Assembly (NCBI RefSeq): GCF_003024685.1
Contig: NZ_PYLQ01000017.1
Location: 1-56,999, forward strand
Source of the DNA: Faecalibacillus intestinalis
Lineage (GTDB): Bacteria > Bacillota_I > Bacilli_A > Erysipelotrichales > Coprobacillaceae
Direction of reading: 5' to 3'
DNA length: 56,999 nucleotides
Made by a program: the position numbers and the translations under genes. The notes beneath the pieces are model-generated. The model worked only from the letters and a program-made list of their open reading frames with translations, searched no databases and was not told the DNA's origin. Positions 1-9,201 of the stretch are shown one piece after another (within the stretch, counting starts at the first letter, position 1; every line of letters begins with the position of its first letter).

Positions 1-103
<103 letters not shown>

Positions 104-237
104 CCTTCTATCTCTTCAGACAACTTTGGTCTGTTTAGCTCTTTTTTATTTCTTTAACTTAATTGACGTTGTGTTTTATTCTTTCCTGTTCAGTTTTCAA
201 TGTCCTCTCACTTGACTCTCTCGTCGAGTGCCCATTT
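104..237 (-). other. rrn leader with boxA-like antitermination segment
   Basis: Transcribed leader between the rrn promoter and 16S. It carries the segment ATTGAAAACTGAACAG near 190-203, which resembles the boxA-containing leaders of Firmicute rRNA operons, and a short hairpin (CAGAC/GTCTG, 117-133) just before the 16S 5' end that could help processing. The boxA assignment rests on similarity only. Confidence 0.55.
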
Positions 238-266
238 ATATTACCATCCCCTCTCCCTTTTGTAAA
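238..266 (-). promoter_or_regulatory. rrn promoter
   Basis: On the minus strand, TTTACA (266-261) and TAATAT (243-238) are separated by exactly 17 bp, about 135 bp upstream of 16S. Position and spacing fit a sigma-A rRNA promoter. No second promoter of similar quality was seen further upstream. Confidence 0.75.
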
Positions 267-361
267 GCTTTTTTTCTGTATTTTTTTATCTTTTTCTCTC
301 TTTCCCTCTTTTTATGCCTTCATATCAACGTTTTTTTATCTGTGTTTTTTTGTCATGATTA

Positions 362-391
362 AAAGAAACGATCTTTACAGAACGTTTCTTT
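362..391 (-). terminator. hairpin after the dtd fragment
   Basis: A 9-bp perfect stem (AAAGAAACG/CGTTTCTTT), which extends inward by three more pairs past one mismatch, lies 10 nt after the dtd fragment stop. The 3' arm ends in a U-rich run. It is probably the original dtd terminator, retained upstream of the rrn promoter. Confidence 0.55.
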
Positions 392-400
392 GCCTTATGA

Positions 401-490
401 CTATATGATTTCTTTACTGTCCAGGATGATTGTTGTTGGTCCATCATTGATCAGCGAGACTTTCATCATCGCTCCAAAGATATACTTAAT
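401..490 (-). pseudogene. dtd: 3' remnant of D-aminoacyl-tRNA deacylase (dtd)
   Basis: The minus strand from about 490 to the TAG at 403-401 reads KYIFGAMMKVSLINDGPTT followed by IILDSKEII. This matches the C-terminus of D-aminoacyl-tRNA deacylase (DTD/YrvI family), including the FGAMM block and the NxGP(V/T)T segment that holds the Gly-cisPro motif needed for D-amino-acid recognition. Only about 30 of ~145 codons remain. Upstream the frame runs into the T-tract and stem of the PTS gene terminator, and no start codon or N-terminal homology (SQFTL motif) is visible. It is therefore a decayed or truncated gene fragment, with its own downstream hairpin still in place. Confidence 0.82.
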
Positions 491-495
491 TTTAT

Positions 496-526
496 AAAAA
501 AAGAAGCCTAACATTAAGTTAGACTT
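496..526 (-). terminator. terminator of the PTS IIA gene
   Basis: Nine-base-pair stem AAGTCTAAC/GTTAGGCTT (526-518 and 512-504, one G-T pair) with a 5-nt loop, followed by a run of T on the minus strand. It lies 30 nt after the PTS IIA stop codon. Confidence 0.88.
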
Positions 527-557
527 TTAAATAACATATTAGAGCTTCTTTTTATAA

Positions 558-866
558 TTAACCAATTTTTTTATAAACATCAACGAATTCTTGAGCTAAG
601 TCAATGCATAATAATGATGTCATTAAGTGGTCTTGAGCATGTACCATTAATAAGCTTAATGGTGCTTTTTCTCCTCTAATTTCAGCTTGAATCATTTCAG
701 TTTGTGAATGATGAGCTTCATTAACTGCTTCTTTAGCGTTTCCTAAAGATTCTTCAGCTTTTTCGATATCTCCAGCTTTTGCATATTGAATTGCTTCGAT
801 AGCTGAACTACGTGCGCTACCAGCATTAACAATTAAGTTAATTACGATTTGTTCTTGTTGATCCAT
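558..866 (-). CDS. PTS lactose/cellobiose-family IIA component
   Basis: A 102-residue, all-helical cytoplasmic phosphocarrier of the PTS lactose/N,N'-diacetylchitobiose IIA family (LacF/CelC/ChbA type), full length for the family. The block VHAQDHLMTS near residues 75-84 holds the phosphorylated histidine (H76) and the metal-binding aspartate (D79) three residues on. Phosphate passes from HPr through this protein to a IIB partner. No IIB or IIC gene lies nearby, so it must serve a permease encoded elsewhere; the sugar cannot be told from this sequence. AGAAGGAG is placed 8 nt before ATG. The gene is monocistronic, with its own promoter, a cre-like site and a terminator. Confidence 0.93.
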   Translation of the reverse strand: MDQQEQIVINLIVNAGSARSSAIEAIQYAKAGDIEKAEESLGNAKEAVNEAHHSQTEMIQAEIRGEKAPLSLLMVHAQDHLMTSLLCIDLAQEFVDVYKKIG

Positions 867-920
867 TTTTATTATCTCCTTCTATAAACAAATATTCAGA
901 CTACTTACATCTGCACTATT

Positions 921-959
921 ATTTTATCAAAGTCATATCTATTATTCAAGCGCTTTCGT
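921..959 (-). promoter_or_regulatory. promoter with overlapping cre-like site for the PTS IIA gene
   Basis: TTGAAT (949-944) and TAAAAT (926-921) are separated by 17 bp on the minus strand. A palindromic core AAGCGCTT, within ACGAAAGCGCTTGAA (about 959-945), overlaps the -35 box. It resembles the CcpA cre consensus with two mismatches, so carbon catabolite repression by promoter occlusion is likely; hprK at 46.4-47.3 kb supplies the needed kinase. Confidence 0.65.
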
Positions 960-1030
960 TAGATAAAGCACTATTTTGAACAAAAAGTCATTTACTACAA
1001 ATAAGAAATATTCGGTAATAAAAAAATCTT

Positions 1031-1060
1031 AAATATAAAAAGGTCCCGAAGGACCTTTCG
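1031..1060 (-). terminator. tuf terminator
   Basis: Eight-base-pair stem AAAGGTCC/GGACCTTT closed by a TTCG tetraloop and followed by TTTTTATA on the minus strand, 10 nt after the tuf stop codon. Confidence 0.93.
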
Positions 1061-1069
1061 TTAAAATTA

Positions 1070-2254
1070 TTATTCAATAATTTCAGAGATGTTTCCAGAA
1101 CCTACAGTTCTACCACCTTCACGAATTGAGAATTTAGTTCCTTGTTCAATTGCGATTGGGTGAATTAATTCAACTGTTAATTCTACAGTATCTCCAGGCA
1201 TTACCATTTCAGTACCTTCTGGTAATTCGATTACACCAGTAATATCAGTAGTTCTGAAATAGAATTGTGGTCTATAGTTAGCGAAGAATGGTGTATGACG
1301 TCCACCTTCATCTTTACTTAATACATAAACTTGACCTTTGAATTTAGTATGTGGATGTACTGAACCAGGTTTAGCTAATACTTGTCCACGTTGGATTTGA
1401 TCACGGTTGATACCACGTAATAATACACCGATGTTATCTCCAGATTCAGCATAGTCTAATAATTTTCTGAACATTTCGATACCAGTAGCAACTGTTTTTT
1501 GAGTTTCTTTGATACCAACGATTTCTAATTCGTCATTTAAGTTTAATTGTCCACGTTCTACTCTACCTGTAGCAACAGTTCCACGTCCAGTGATTGTGAA
1601 AACGTCTTCTACTGGCATTAAGAATGGTTTATCAACGTCTCTAGTTGGAGTTGGGATATAAGTATCTACAGCTTCCATTAATTCGTCGATAGCTGGAGTC
1701 CATTGAGGATCTCCTTCTAATGCTTTTAATGCTGATCCTCTGATTACTGGAGTATCATCACCTGGGAAGTCATATTCATTTAATAATTCACGAACTTCCA
1801 TTTCTACTAAGTCGATTAATTCTTCGTCATCAACCATATCGCATTTATTTAAGAATACGATGATGTATGGAACACCTACTTGACGAGATAATAAGATGTG
1901 TTCTCTTGTTTGTGGCATTGGTCCATCAGTAGCAGCAACTACTAAGATAGCACCATCCATTTGTGCAGCACCAGTGATCATGTTTTTGATGTAGTCAGCA
2001 TGACCTGGACAGTCAACGTGTGCATAGTGACGAGTTTCAGTTTGATATTCTACGTGTGCAGTGTTGATTGTGATACCACGTTCTTTTTCTTCTGGAGCAG
2101 CATCGATTGAAGCATAATCCATTGCAGCAGCTTGTCCTTTTTTAGCAAGACAAGTAGTGATTGCAGCTGTTAAAGTTGTTTTACCATGGTCAACGTGACC
2201 AATAGTTCCGATATTTACATGCGCTTTAGAGCGGTCAAATTTTTCCTTAGCCAT
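1070..2254 (-). CDS. tuf: translation elongation factor Tu
   Basis: Complete 394-residue EF-Tu, the GTPase that delivers aminoacyl-tRNA to the ribosome. GTP-binding motifs are intact: GHVDHGKT (residues 19-26), DCPGH near 81-85 and NKCD near 136. The N-terminal G domain is followed by beta-barrel domains 2 and 3, ending in [11 protein letters not shown] strong ribosome site (AGGAGG, 9 nt before ATG) supports the start. It follows fusA as in the classical str operon, but a good promoter in the 94-bp gap and a terminator right after it indicate that it can be transcribed alone. No second tuf is present in the window. Confidence 0.98.
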   Translation of the reverse strand: MAKEKFDRSKAHVNIGTIGHVDHGKTTLTAAITTCLAKKGQAAAMDYASIDAAPEEKERGITINTAHVEYQTETRHYAHVDCPGHADYIKNMITGAAQMDGAILVVAATDGPMPQTREHILLSRQVGVPYIIVFLNKCDMVDDEELIDLVEMEVRELLNEYDFPGDDTPVIRGSALKALEGDPQWTPAIDELMEAVDTYIPTPTRDVDKPFLMPVEDVFTITGRGTVATGRVERGQLNLNDELEIVGIKETQKTVATGIEMFRKLLDYAESGDNIGVLLRGINRDQIQRGQVLAKPGSVHPHTKFKGQVYVLSKDEGGRHTPFFANYRPQFYFRTTDITGVIELPEGTEMVMPGDTVELTVELIHPIAIEQGTKFSIREGGRTVGSGNISEIIE

Positions 2255-2296
2255 TGTTAAGGTTCCTCCTATTTTTTTTAATTTTTTACAATAAAC

Positions 2297-2325
2297 ATTC
2301 TAGTTTATTTGTTCGAAAAAATCAA
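2297..2325 (-). promoter_or_regulatory. tuf promoter
   Basis: TTGATT (2325-2320) and TAGAAT (2302-2297) with a 17-bp spacer lie between fusA and tuf, leaving a leader of about 35 nt before the ribosome site. This suggests extra, independent transcription of tuf. Confidence 0.65.
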
Positions 2326-2348
2326 TATTTATTTGATTTTAATGTAGA

Positions 2349-4424
2349 TTATACATTTCCACCATTTTTCTTGATGATTTCTTCTCTAATTGATTTAGGT
2401 GCAGCTTCGTATCTATCAAATTGCATTGTATAGTTTCCACGACCTTGAGTAAATGATCTTAAATCAGTTGCGTATCCGAACATTTCTGATAATGGTACAG
2501 ATGCTTGAACTGAAACAGCATTTCCTCTTTCTTCTTGCCCTTCAATCATACCACGTCTAGATGAAATATCACCCATAACGCTACCTAAATATTCAGAAGG
2601 AGCAGTTACTTCTACTGCCATAATTGGTTCTAATAATACAGGACCACATTTTTTAGCAGCATTTTTAAGTGCTAAACTTGCAGCTACTTTATATGCCATT
2701 TCTGATGAATCGACATCATGGTAAGAACCATCAAATAATGTAGCTTTTACGTCTAATACAGGGTATCCAGCAATCATACCAGTTTCAAGTGCATCTTCAA
2801 GACCTACTTTTACTGAGTTGATATATTCTCTTGGGACAGCCCCACCAACGATAGCATCAACGAATTCAAATCCTTTACCTTCATTAGGTTCAAATTTGAT
2901 CCATACGTGACCGTATTGTCCACGACCACCAGATTGTTTTACATATTTACCTTCACATTCAGCTGCTTGAGTGATTGTTTCACGGTAAGCAACTTGTGGA
3001 GCACCAACGTTAGCTTCTACTTTGAATTCTCTTTTTAAACGGTCAACGATTACGTCTAAGTGTAATTCACCCATACCAGCGATAACTGTATCTCCAGTTT
3101 CAGGGTTAGTAAATGTTTTGAATGTTGGATCTTCTTCAGCTAATTTAATTAAACCATTACTTAACTTATCTTGATCTTGTTTAGTTTTTGGTTCGATAGC
3201 TAATTGGATAACTGGTTCAGGGAATTCCATTTTTTCAAGGATAACGAAATTCTTTTCGTCACAGATAGTATCCCCAGTTGTTGTGTTTTTGAAACCTACA
3301 GCTGCAGCGATATCTCCAGCGTAAACTTCATCAATTTCATTACGTTTGTTCGCATGCATTTGAAGAATACGACCTAAACGTTCTTTTTTATCTTTTGTAG
3401 AGTTTAATACATAACTTCCTGATTGACATGTACCTGAATATACACGGAAGAAAGTTAATTTTCCTACGAATGGGTCAGCCATGATTTTGAATGCTAATGC
3501 TGAGAAAGGTTCATCATCTGATGCATGTCTTTCTACTTCATTACCATCTTCATCAGTACCTTTAATTGAAGGAATGTCAGTTGGTGCAGGTAAGAAATCA
3601 ATTACTGCATCTAACATTGGTTGAACACCTTTATCTTTGTAAGCTGAACCGCATAATACAGGGAATAATTCTACAGCTAATGTTCCTTTACGGATTGCTG
3701 CTTTAATTTCTTCTTCAGAAATTTCTTCACCTTCTAAAACTTTCATTAATAGATCATCATCATAAGTAGCTGCTTGATCTAACATTTTAGCACGGTATTC
3801 TTCAGCTTGAGCCATATATTCTTCAGGAATTTCTTTGTAAACTACATTTTCACCTTTAGCCCCTTCAAAATAGATAGCTTTCATTTTAATTAAGTCAATG
3901 ATTCCTTCGAAAGTATCTTCAGCACCGATAGGTAATTGAATTGCAACACCTTGTACTCCTAATCTCTTTTCTAAAGATTCTAATGACATAATGAAATCTG
4001 CACCTGTTGCATCCATTTTATTAGCGAATACAATACGAGGTACACCATAAGTAGTAGCTTGACGCCAAACTGTTTCAGTTTGTGGTTCTACACCAGCTTT
4101 TGCATCTAATACAGTTACAGCACCATCTAATACACGTAAAGAACGTTCTACTTCGACCGTAAAGTCTACATGGCCCGGTGTATCGATAATATTTACACGA
4201 TATCCGTTCCATTGCGCAGTTGTAGCTGCTGAAGTGATTGTGATTCCACGTTCTTGTTCTTGTTCCATCCAGTCCATTTGTGAAGCACCTTCGTGAGTTT
4301 CACCAATTTTGTGGATTTTACCAGTGTAATAAAGGACACGTTCAGTTGTTGTTGTTTTACCAGCATCAATATGAGCCATGATTCCGATATTACGAGTATT
4401 TTCTAACGAAAATTCACGAGCCAT
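2349..4424 (-). CDS. fusA: translation elongation factor G
   Basis: Full-length 691-residue EF-G, the GTPase that drives translocation. G1 is AHIDAGKTT (residues 17-25), with DTPGH near 80-84 and NKMD near 134-137. Domains II to V follow, including the [13 protein letters not shown] stretch of domain IV. The start has GGGAG about 8 nt upstream. It lies 33 bp after rpsG in the same direction, in the order rpsL-rpsG-fusA-tuf. No insertion or missing domain was seen. Confidence 0.98.
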   Translation of the reverse strand: MAREFSLENTRNIGIMAHIDAGKTTTTERVLYYTGKIHKIGETHEGASQMDWMEQEQERGITITSAATTAQWNGYRVNIIDTPGHVDFTVEVERSLRVLDGAVTVLDAKAGVEPQTETVWRQATTYGVPRIVFANKMDATGADFIMSLESLEKRLGVQGVAIQLPIGAEDTFEGIIDLIKMKAIYFEGAKGENVVYKEIPEEYMAQAEEYRAKMLDQAATYDDDLLMKVLEGEEISEEEIKAAIRKGTLAVELFPVLCGSAYKDKGVQPMLDAVIDFLPAPTDIPSIKGTDEDGNEVERHASDDEPFSALAFKIMADPFVGKLTFFRVYSGTCQSGSYVLNSTKDKKERLGRILQMHANKRNEIDEVYAGDIAAAVGFKNTTTGDTICDEKNFVILEKMEFPEPVIQLAIEPKTKQDQDKLSNGLIKLAEEDPTFKTFTNPETGDTVIAGMGELHLDVIVDRLKREFKVEANVGAPQVAYRETITQAAECEGKYVKQSGGRGQYGHVWIKFEPNEGKGFEFVDAIVGGAVPREYINSVKVGLEDALETGMIAGYPVLDVKATLFDGSYHDVDSSEMAYKVAASLALKNAAKKCGPVLLEPIMAVEVTAPSEYLGSVMGDISSRRGMIEGQEERGNAVSVQASVPLSEMFGYATDLRSFTQGRGNYTMQFDRYEAAPKSIREEIIKKNGGNV

Positions 4425-4457
4425 TTGTTTTCTCCCTTCAAAATTTTAGCCGTTATA

Positions 4458-4928
4458 TTACCAACGGAAATGAGCGAATGCTTTATTAGCTTCAGCCATT
4501 TTATGAGTATCTTCTTTCTTCTTAACAGAAGCACCTGTTCCGTTTGAAGCATCAATAATTTCGTTTGCTAAACGATCAACCATAGTTTTTTCGTTTCTTA
4601 AACGAGAATAGTTTACTAACCATCTTAAACCTAAAGTCATTCTTCTTTCTGAAGAAACTTCAACTGGTACTTGGTAGTTAGCCCCACCAATACGTCTTAC
4701 TTTAAGTTCAAGAACTGGCATAATATTGTTAATTGCTTGATCAAAGACTTCCATAGCTGGGTTTCCAGTTTTTTCTTCTACTTTTTTAAACGCATCATAT
4801 AAGATGTTTTGTGCAACACCTTTTTTACCATCTAACATAATGTTGTTGATAAGTTTAGAAATAGTTTTAGAGTTATACACTGGATCAGGTAGAACGTCTC
4901 TTTTAGCAACTCGTCCTTTTCTTGACAT
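4458..4928 (-). CDS. rpsG: 30S ribosomal protein S7
   Basis: Complete 156-residue S7, the primary binder of the 3' major domain of 16S rRNA. It starts [16 protein letters not shown] and contains the conserved block [11 protein letters not shown] and the C-terminal [14 protein letters not shown]. It lies 25 bp after rpsL with AGGAGG before the start. In enterobacteria S7 represses its own operon from the rpsL-rpsG gap; here that gap is too short for that structure, so control is probably through the promoter upstream of rpsL. Confidence 0.98.
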   Translation of the reverse strand: MSRKGRVAKRDVLPDPVYNSKTISKLINNIMLDGKKGVAQNILYDAFKKVEEKTGNPAMEVFDQAINNIMPVLELKVRRIGGANYQVPVEVSSERRMTLGLRWLVNYSRLRNEKTMVDRLANEIIDASNGTGASVKKKEDTHKMAEANKAFAHFRW

Positions 4929-4953
4929 ATATATTTCCTCCTATAAGTATTAA

Positions 4954-5367
4954 TTAAGCTTTTGGTTTTTTAGCACCGTATTTAGAACGTGCTTGTTTAC
5001 GATCGTTAACTCCAGCACAGTCCATTGTACCACGGATAATATGGTAACGAACCCCTGGTAAGTCTTTAACACGACCACCACGAATTAAAACAACACTATG
5101 TTCTTGTAAGTTATGTCCAATTCCTGGAATATATGCAGTTACTTCCATACCATTTGATAATCTAACACGGGCATATTTACGTAAAGCCGAGTTAGGTTTT
5201 TTAGGTGTCATAGTAGCAACACGAGTACACACACCACGCTTTTGAGGTGATTTAGTTGATGTAGCTTTTTTAGCTAATGAGTTATAACCTCTATTTAAAG
5301 CAGGTGAATTTGATTTTGTTGTTTTATCAGTACGACCTTGTCTTACTAATTGGTTAATTGTAGGCAT
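4954..5367 (-). CDS. rpsL: 30S ribosomal protein S12
   Basis: S12 of the decoding centre, 137 residues from [12 protein letters not shown] to the lysine-rich C-terminus. The [16 protein letters not shown] block contains the lysine that is altered in streptomycin-resistant mutants elsewhere; here it is the wild-type lysine. An upstream in-frame ATG would add eight residues (MLSRKEKE), but these codons are the ribosome site AAAGGAG itself, so the start is placed at 5367. It is the first gene of the rpsL-rpsG-fusA(-tuf) operon. The usual rplGB (L7Ae-like) gene between rpoC and rpsL in Bacillus is absent. Confidence 0.97.
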   Translation of the reverse strand: MPTINQLVRQGRTDKTTKSNSPALNRGYNSLAKKATSTKSPQKRGVCTRVATMTPKKPNSALRKYARVRLSNGMEVTAYIPGIGHNLQEHSVVLIRGGRVKDLPGVRYHIIRGTMDCAGVNDRKQARSKYGAKKPKA

Positions 5368-5452
5368 TTCTTTCTCCTTTCTTGATAACACACAATACCG
5401 GGTGTTTCATATTTAATCAATAAATATTGCACCCAATCAGGGCACTGACAAT

Positions 5453-5481
5453 ATATTATAGTATTAAAATGATAATGTCAA
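5453..5481 (-). promoter_or_regulatory. str operon promoter (rpsL-rpsG-fusA)
   Basis: A consensus TTGACA (5481-5476) and TAATAT (5458-5453) are 17 bp apart, between the rpoC terminator and rpsL. The leader of about 80 nt includes a small GC-rich hairpin (GTGCCC/GGGTGC). Spacer and -10 are the same as in the rrn promoter at 238-266. Confidence 0.82.
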
Positions 5482-5495
5482 CAAAAAAATTAAAA

Positions 5496-5529
5496 AATAT
5501 AAAAAAAATAGGCCTAAGCCTATTTTTTT
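5496..5529 (-). terminator. rpoBC terminator
   Basis: Stem AAATAGGC/GCCTATTT extended by A-T pairs, with a TTAG loop, followed by a long T-run on the minus strand. It overlaps the last codon of rpoC and separates the rpoBC unit from the str operon. Confidence 0.9.
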
Positions 5530-8500
5530 ATATTTGATCTCCAAGATTTTCATGATTATCATCTAATAAATCATATTTAGCAAGTTCAGCTGCTTTTGCT
5601 TCTTCAGCTTCTTTTGCTAATGTTTCAGGTGATTTTAAAGGACCTCTAAATCCTGTACCAGCTGGTAATAATTTACCAATTAATACATTTTCTTTTAATC
5701 CTTTTAACATATCTTTCTTACCTTTAATTGATGCATCAGTTAAGATCTTAGTAGTTTCTTGGAATGATGCTGCAGATAAGAATGAATCAGTTTCAAGAGA
5801 TGCTTTAGTAATACCTAATAAGATTGGTCTACCAACAGCTGGATGTTTTCCTTCTTTTAATGCTTCTCTATTTAATTCAGTAAATTGAGTTACATTAACA
5901 TGTGTTCCAGGAAGTGTTCCAGTATCTCCACCTTCAACAATTCTAATTTTCTTCAACATTTGTCTTACGATAATTTCGATATGTTTATCAGAAATTTCGA
6001 TACCTTGAATACGATATACTTTTTGAACTTCTTTAATAATATAATTTTCAACAGCTTCTGTATCAGCTACATTTAGTAATTCTTTTGGATCAATAGAACC
6101 TTTAGTGATTTTATCACCAATACGTACTTCATCACCAACATTAACTCTTAATTTTGCACCATATGGAGTTAAGTAACTTCTTGTTTCTAAATCGTTAGAA
6201 ACAACAACTTCCATTCTTCCTGCATTATCAATAATATTTGATACTTCACCATCAATTTCAGAAATAATTGATTTGGCTTTTGGATTACGTGCTTCAAATA
6301 ATTCTTGAATACGAGGTAACCCTTGAGTGATATCGGCACCACCGGCAACCCCACCATCATGGAAAGTACGCATTGTTAACTGAGTACCTGGTTCACCGAT
6401 TGATTGTGCAGCCATAACCCCAACAGCTTCACCTAATTCAACAACATTACCTGTTGCTAAGTTACGACCATAACATTTTTTACAAACTCCGCCTTTAGCA
6501 ACGCAGCCAAGAACTGAACGAATTTCAACTTCTTTAATACCTGCATCACAAACAACTTTAGCGTTTTGTTCAGTAAAGATTTCACCTGCAGCAACTAATA
6601 ATTCTTTAGTTTCTGGATGGTAAACATCTTTTTGTGAATAACGACCAACTAAACGGTCATATAATGGAACAATTACAGTATTGTCATCTGTATTGTATAA
6701 TTCAGTAACAACGAATCCTCTATCTGTTCCACAATCTTCTTCAGAAATAATAACTTCTTGAGCAACGTCTACTAAACGTCTTGTTAAGTAACCTGAATCG
6801 GCAGTCTTTAAGGCAGTATCTGTAGAACCTTTACGGGCACCGTGTGTTGAAATAAAGAATTCTGATGCTGTTAAACCTTCACGGAAGGCGGACTTGATTG
6901 GTAACTCGATTGTTTCCCCTTTTGGATTTGACATCAATCCACGCATACCTACTAACTGAGTGAAGTTAGAAAGTGATCCACGGGCACCTGAATCAGACAT
7001 GATGAAGATTGGGTTACGATCATCAGCTTCGAACTCTTGACGAACGACTTCTTGGACTTCATCTTTAACACCAGTCCATAATTTGATTACGCTTTGGTAT
7101 CTTTCTGCTTCAGTTAATTTACCTTTATTATAGAAAGTTTTAATTTGTTCAAGTTTTTGATCTGCTTTATCAAAGATTTCAAATTTAGCTTGTGGCACTT
7201 GGATATCATAAGCAGATACTGTAATACCAGCAATTGTTGAATATTTAAATCCTTGGTCTTTTAACTTATCAAGCATTAAACTTGTATCAGTTAATGCAGA
7301 TTGTTTGAACACTTCATCAATGATGCTTCCTAATGCTTTTTTACCTAATGGTTTAACTGGTTGTTGAGCAGCAATATGTGCTTTAATATCAGTTCCCATT
7401 GGAACAAAGTATCTATCAGGTGTTCCAGATAAGTTTTCTTTACCTGGTTCATTGATAAATGGGAATTGTCCATCAAAGATATCATTAAAGAAAATTTTAC
7501 CTACAGTAGTAATTAAATAACTGTTATTTTGAGCTTCTGTAAATGTTGCATTGTGTAATGCAGATGCTTTAATAGCAACTCTTGTATGAAGATTTACAGT
7601 TTTAGCAAAATATGCATGATCAACTTCATTTCTATCAGCAAAGACAGTACCTTCACCAATTGCTCCAACATCTTCTAATGTTAAGTAGTAGTTACCTAAC
7701 ACCATGTCTTGGGATGGAGTAACGATAGGTTTACCATCTTTAGGACCTAAGATATTTGTTGATCCTAACATTAATTGTCTTGCTTCTTGAATTGCTTCTT
7801 CACCTAATGGTACATGGACAGCCATTTGGTCCCCATCGAAATCGGCATTGAACGCTGGAGTTACTAATGGGTGAAGACGAATAGCACGCCCTTCTACTAA
7901 TTTAGGTTCGAATGCTTGGATACCTAATCTATGAAGAGTTGGCGCACGGTTTAATAATACTGGATGTGCTTTGATAACTTCTTCAACGATTGGCCAAATT
8001 TTATCATCCATTTTATCAATTAATCTTTCAGCTGCTTTAATATTTGTAGCAATTTCTTGATCAACTAAACCATGGATAACAAATGGTTTAAATAAGCTTA
8101 ATGCCATTTCACGTGGAATACCACATTGATACATTTTTAAGTCTGGTCCTACAGCGATAACTGAACGTCCTGAATAGTCAACACGTTTACCTAATAAGTT
8201 TTGACGGAAACGTCCTTGTTTACCTTTTAATGTATGGCTTAATGATTTTAACGCACGTCCACCAGCACCAGTAATTGGTTTAGAACGACGACCATTATCA
8301 ATTAAGGCATCAACAGCTTCTTGTAACATACGTTTTTCATTTTGAACGATAATAGAAGGTGTTCCAAGTTCTAATAATTTTTTCAAACGATTATTACGAG
8401 TAATAACACGTCTATATAAATCATTTAAATCACTTGTCGCAAAACGTCCACCATCTAATTGTAACATAGGTCTTAAATCAGGTGGTATAACTGGTAATGC

Positions 8501-9187
8501 TTCAAGAATCATCCATTCAGGTTGATTATCAGAAGATCTAAATGCTTCAATAGCTTCTAATCTCTTCAATAATTTAGTACGTTTTTGTCCTTGAGCTTCT
8601 TTTAATTCTTTAGATACAAGTTCAAATTCTGCATCTAAATCAACTTGTTTTAATAAAGTTTGAATCGCTTCAGCCCCAATTTGAGCTTCAAATGTATGAC
8701 CAAATTGTTCATAACATTTACGATAATCTCTTTCAGATAATACTTGTTTGTATTCTAAAGGTGTAGTTCCTTTATCAATAACAACATAAGAAACAAAATA
8801 AATAATTTCTTCTAGTTGTTTTGGTGACATATCTAAGATTAATCCCATTCTTGATGGAATACCTTTTAAATACCAAATATGTGCTACTGGTGTAGCTAAT
8901 TCGATATGTCCCATACGTTCACGACGTACTGCAGATTTAGTAACTTCTACACCACATCGATCACATACAACACCTTTATATCTAATTTTCTTATATTTTC
9001 CACAACTACATTCCCAATCCTTAGATGGTCCAAAGATTCTTTCACAGAATAGACCATCTTTTTCAGGCTTTTGAGAACGATAGTTAATCGTTTCAGGTTT
9101 TTTTACTTCACCATAAGACCATTCACGAATTTTTTCAGGAGATGCTAATCCAATTTGGATTGATGAAAATTTATTAGTATTTGCCAT
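5528..9187 (-). CDS. rpoC: DNA-directed RNA polymerase subunit beta'
   Basis: Complete 1219-residue beta' subunit, close to the usual Firmicute length. The N-terminal zinc site (CSC...CDRC, near residues 60-80), the catalytic NADFDGDQM motif near residue 450 whose three aspartates hold the active-site magnesium, and the second zinc site (CGTDRGF...[13 protein letters not shown], near 800-905) are all present. It ends in a variable acidic tail. It lies 14 bp after rpoB with a GGAGG ribosome site, so it is cotranscribed with rpoB and closed by its own terminator. Confidence 0.98.
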   Translation of the reverse strand: MANTNKFSSIQIGLASPEKIREWSYGEVKKPETINYRSQKPEKDGLFCERIFGPSKDWECSCGKYKKIRYKGVVCDRCGVEVTKSAVRRERMGHIELATPVAHIWYLKGIPSRMGLILDMSPKQLEEIIYFVSYVVIDKGTTPLEYKQVLSERDYRKCYEQFGHTFEAQIGAEAIQTLLKQVDLDAEFELVSKELKEAQGQKRTKLLKRLEAIEAFRSSDNQPEWMILEALPVIPPDLRPMLQLDGGRFATSDLNDLYRRVITRNNRLKKLLELGTPSIIVQNEKRMLQEAVDALIDNGRRSKPITGAGGRALKSLSHTLKGKQGRFRQNLLGKRVDYSGRSVIAVGPDLKMYQCGIPREMALSLFKPFVIHGLVDQEIATNIKAAERLIDKMDDKIWPIVEEVIKAHPVLLNRAPTLHRLGIQAFEPKLVEGRAIRLHPLVTPAFNADFDGDQMAVHVPLGEEAIQEARQLMLGSTNILGPKDGKPIVTPSQDMVLGNYYLTLEDVGAIGEGTVFADRNEVDHAYFAKTVNLHTRVAIKASALHNATFTEAQNNSYLITTVGKIFFNDIFDGQFPFINEPGKENLSGTPDRYFVPMGTDIKAHIAAQQPVKPLGKKALGSIIDEVFKQSALTDTSLMLDKLKDQGFKYSTIAGITVSAYDIQVPQAKFEIFDKADQKLEQIKTFYNKGKLTEAERYQSVIKLWTGVKDEVQEVVRQEFEADDRNPIFIMSDSGARGSLSNFTQLVGMRGLMSNPKGETIELPIKSAFREGLTASEFFISTHGARKGSTDTALKTADSGYLTRRLVDVAQEVIISEEDCGTDRGFVVTELYNTDDNTVIVPLYDRLVGRYSQKDVYHPETKELLVAAGEIFTEQNAKVVCDAGIKEVEIRSVLGCVAKGGVCKKCYGRNLATGNVVELGEAVGVMAAQSIGEPGTQLTMRTFHDGGVAGGADITQGLPRIQELFEARNPKAKSIISEIDGEVSNIIDNAGRMEVVVSNDLETRSYLTPYGAKLRVNVGDEVRIGDKITKGSIDPKELLNVADTEAVENYIIKEVQKVYRIQGIEISDKHIEIIVRQMLKKIRIVEGGDTGTLPGTHVNVTQFTELNREALKEGKHPAVGRPILLGITKASLETDSFLSAASFQETTKILTDASIKGKKDMLKGLKENVLIGKLLPAGTGFRGPLKSPETLAKEAEEAKAAELAKYDLLDDNHENLGDQI

Positions 9188-9201
9188 TTTCTATTCCCTC
9201 C

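Noticed and set aside
163-408. 81-codon plus-strand frame next to the 16S gene
   Set aside because: It is T-rich low-complexity sequence lying over the rrn promoter and the dtd remnant, has no ribosome site, and encodes only Phe/Leu/Ser runs.
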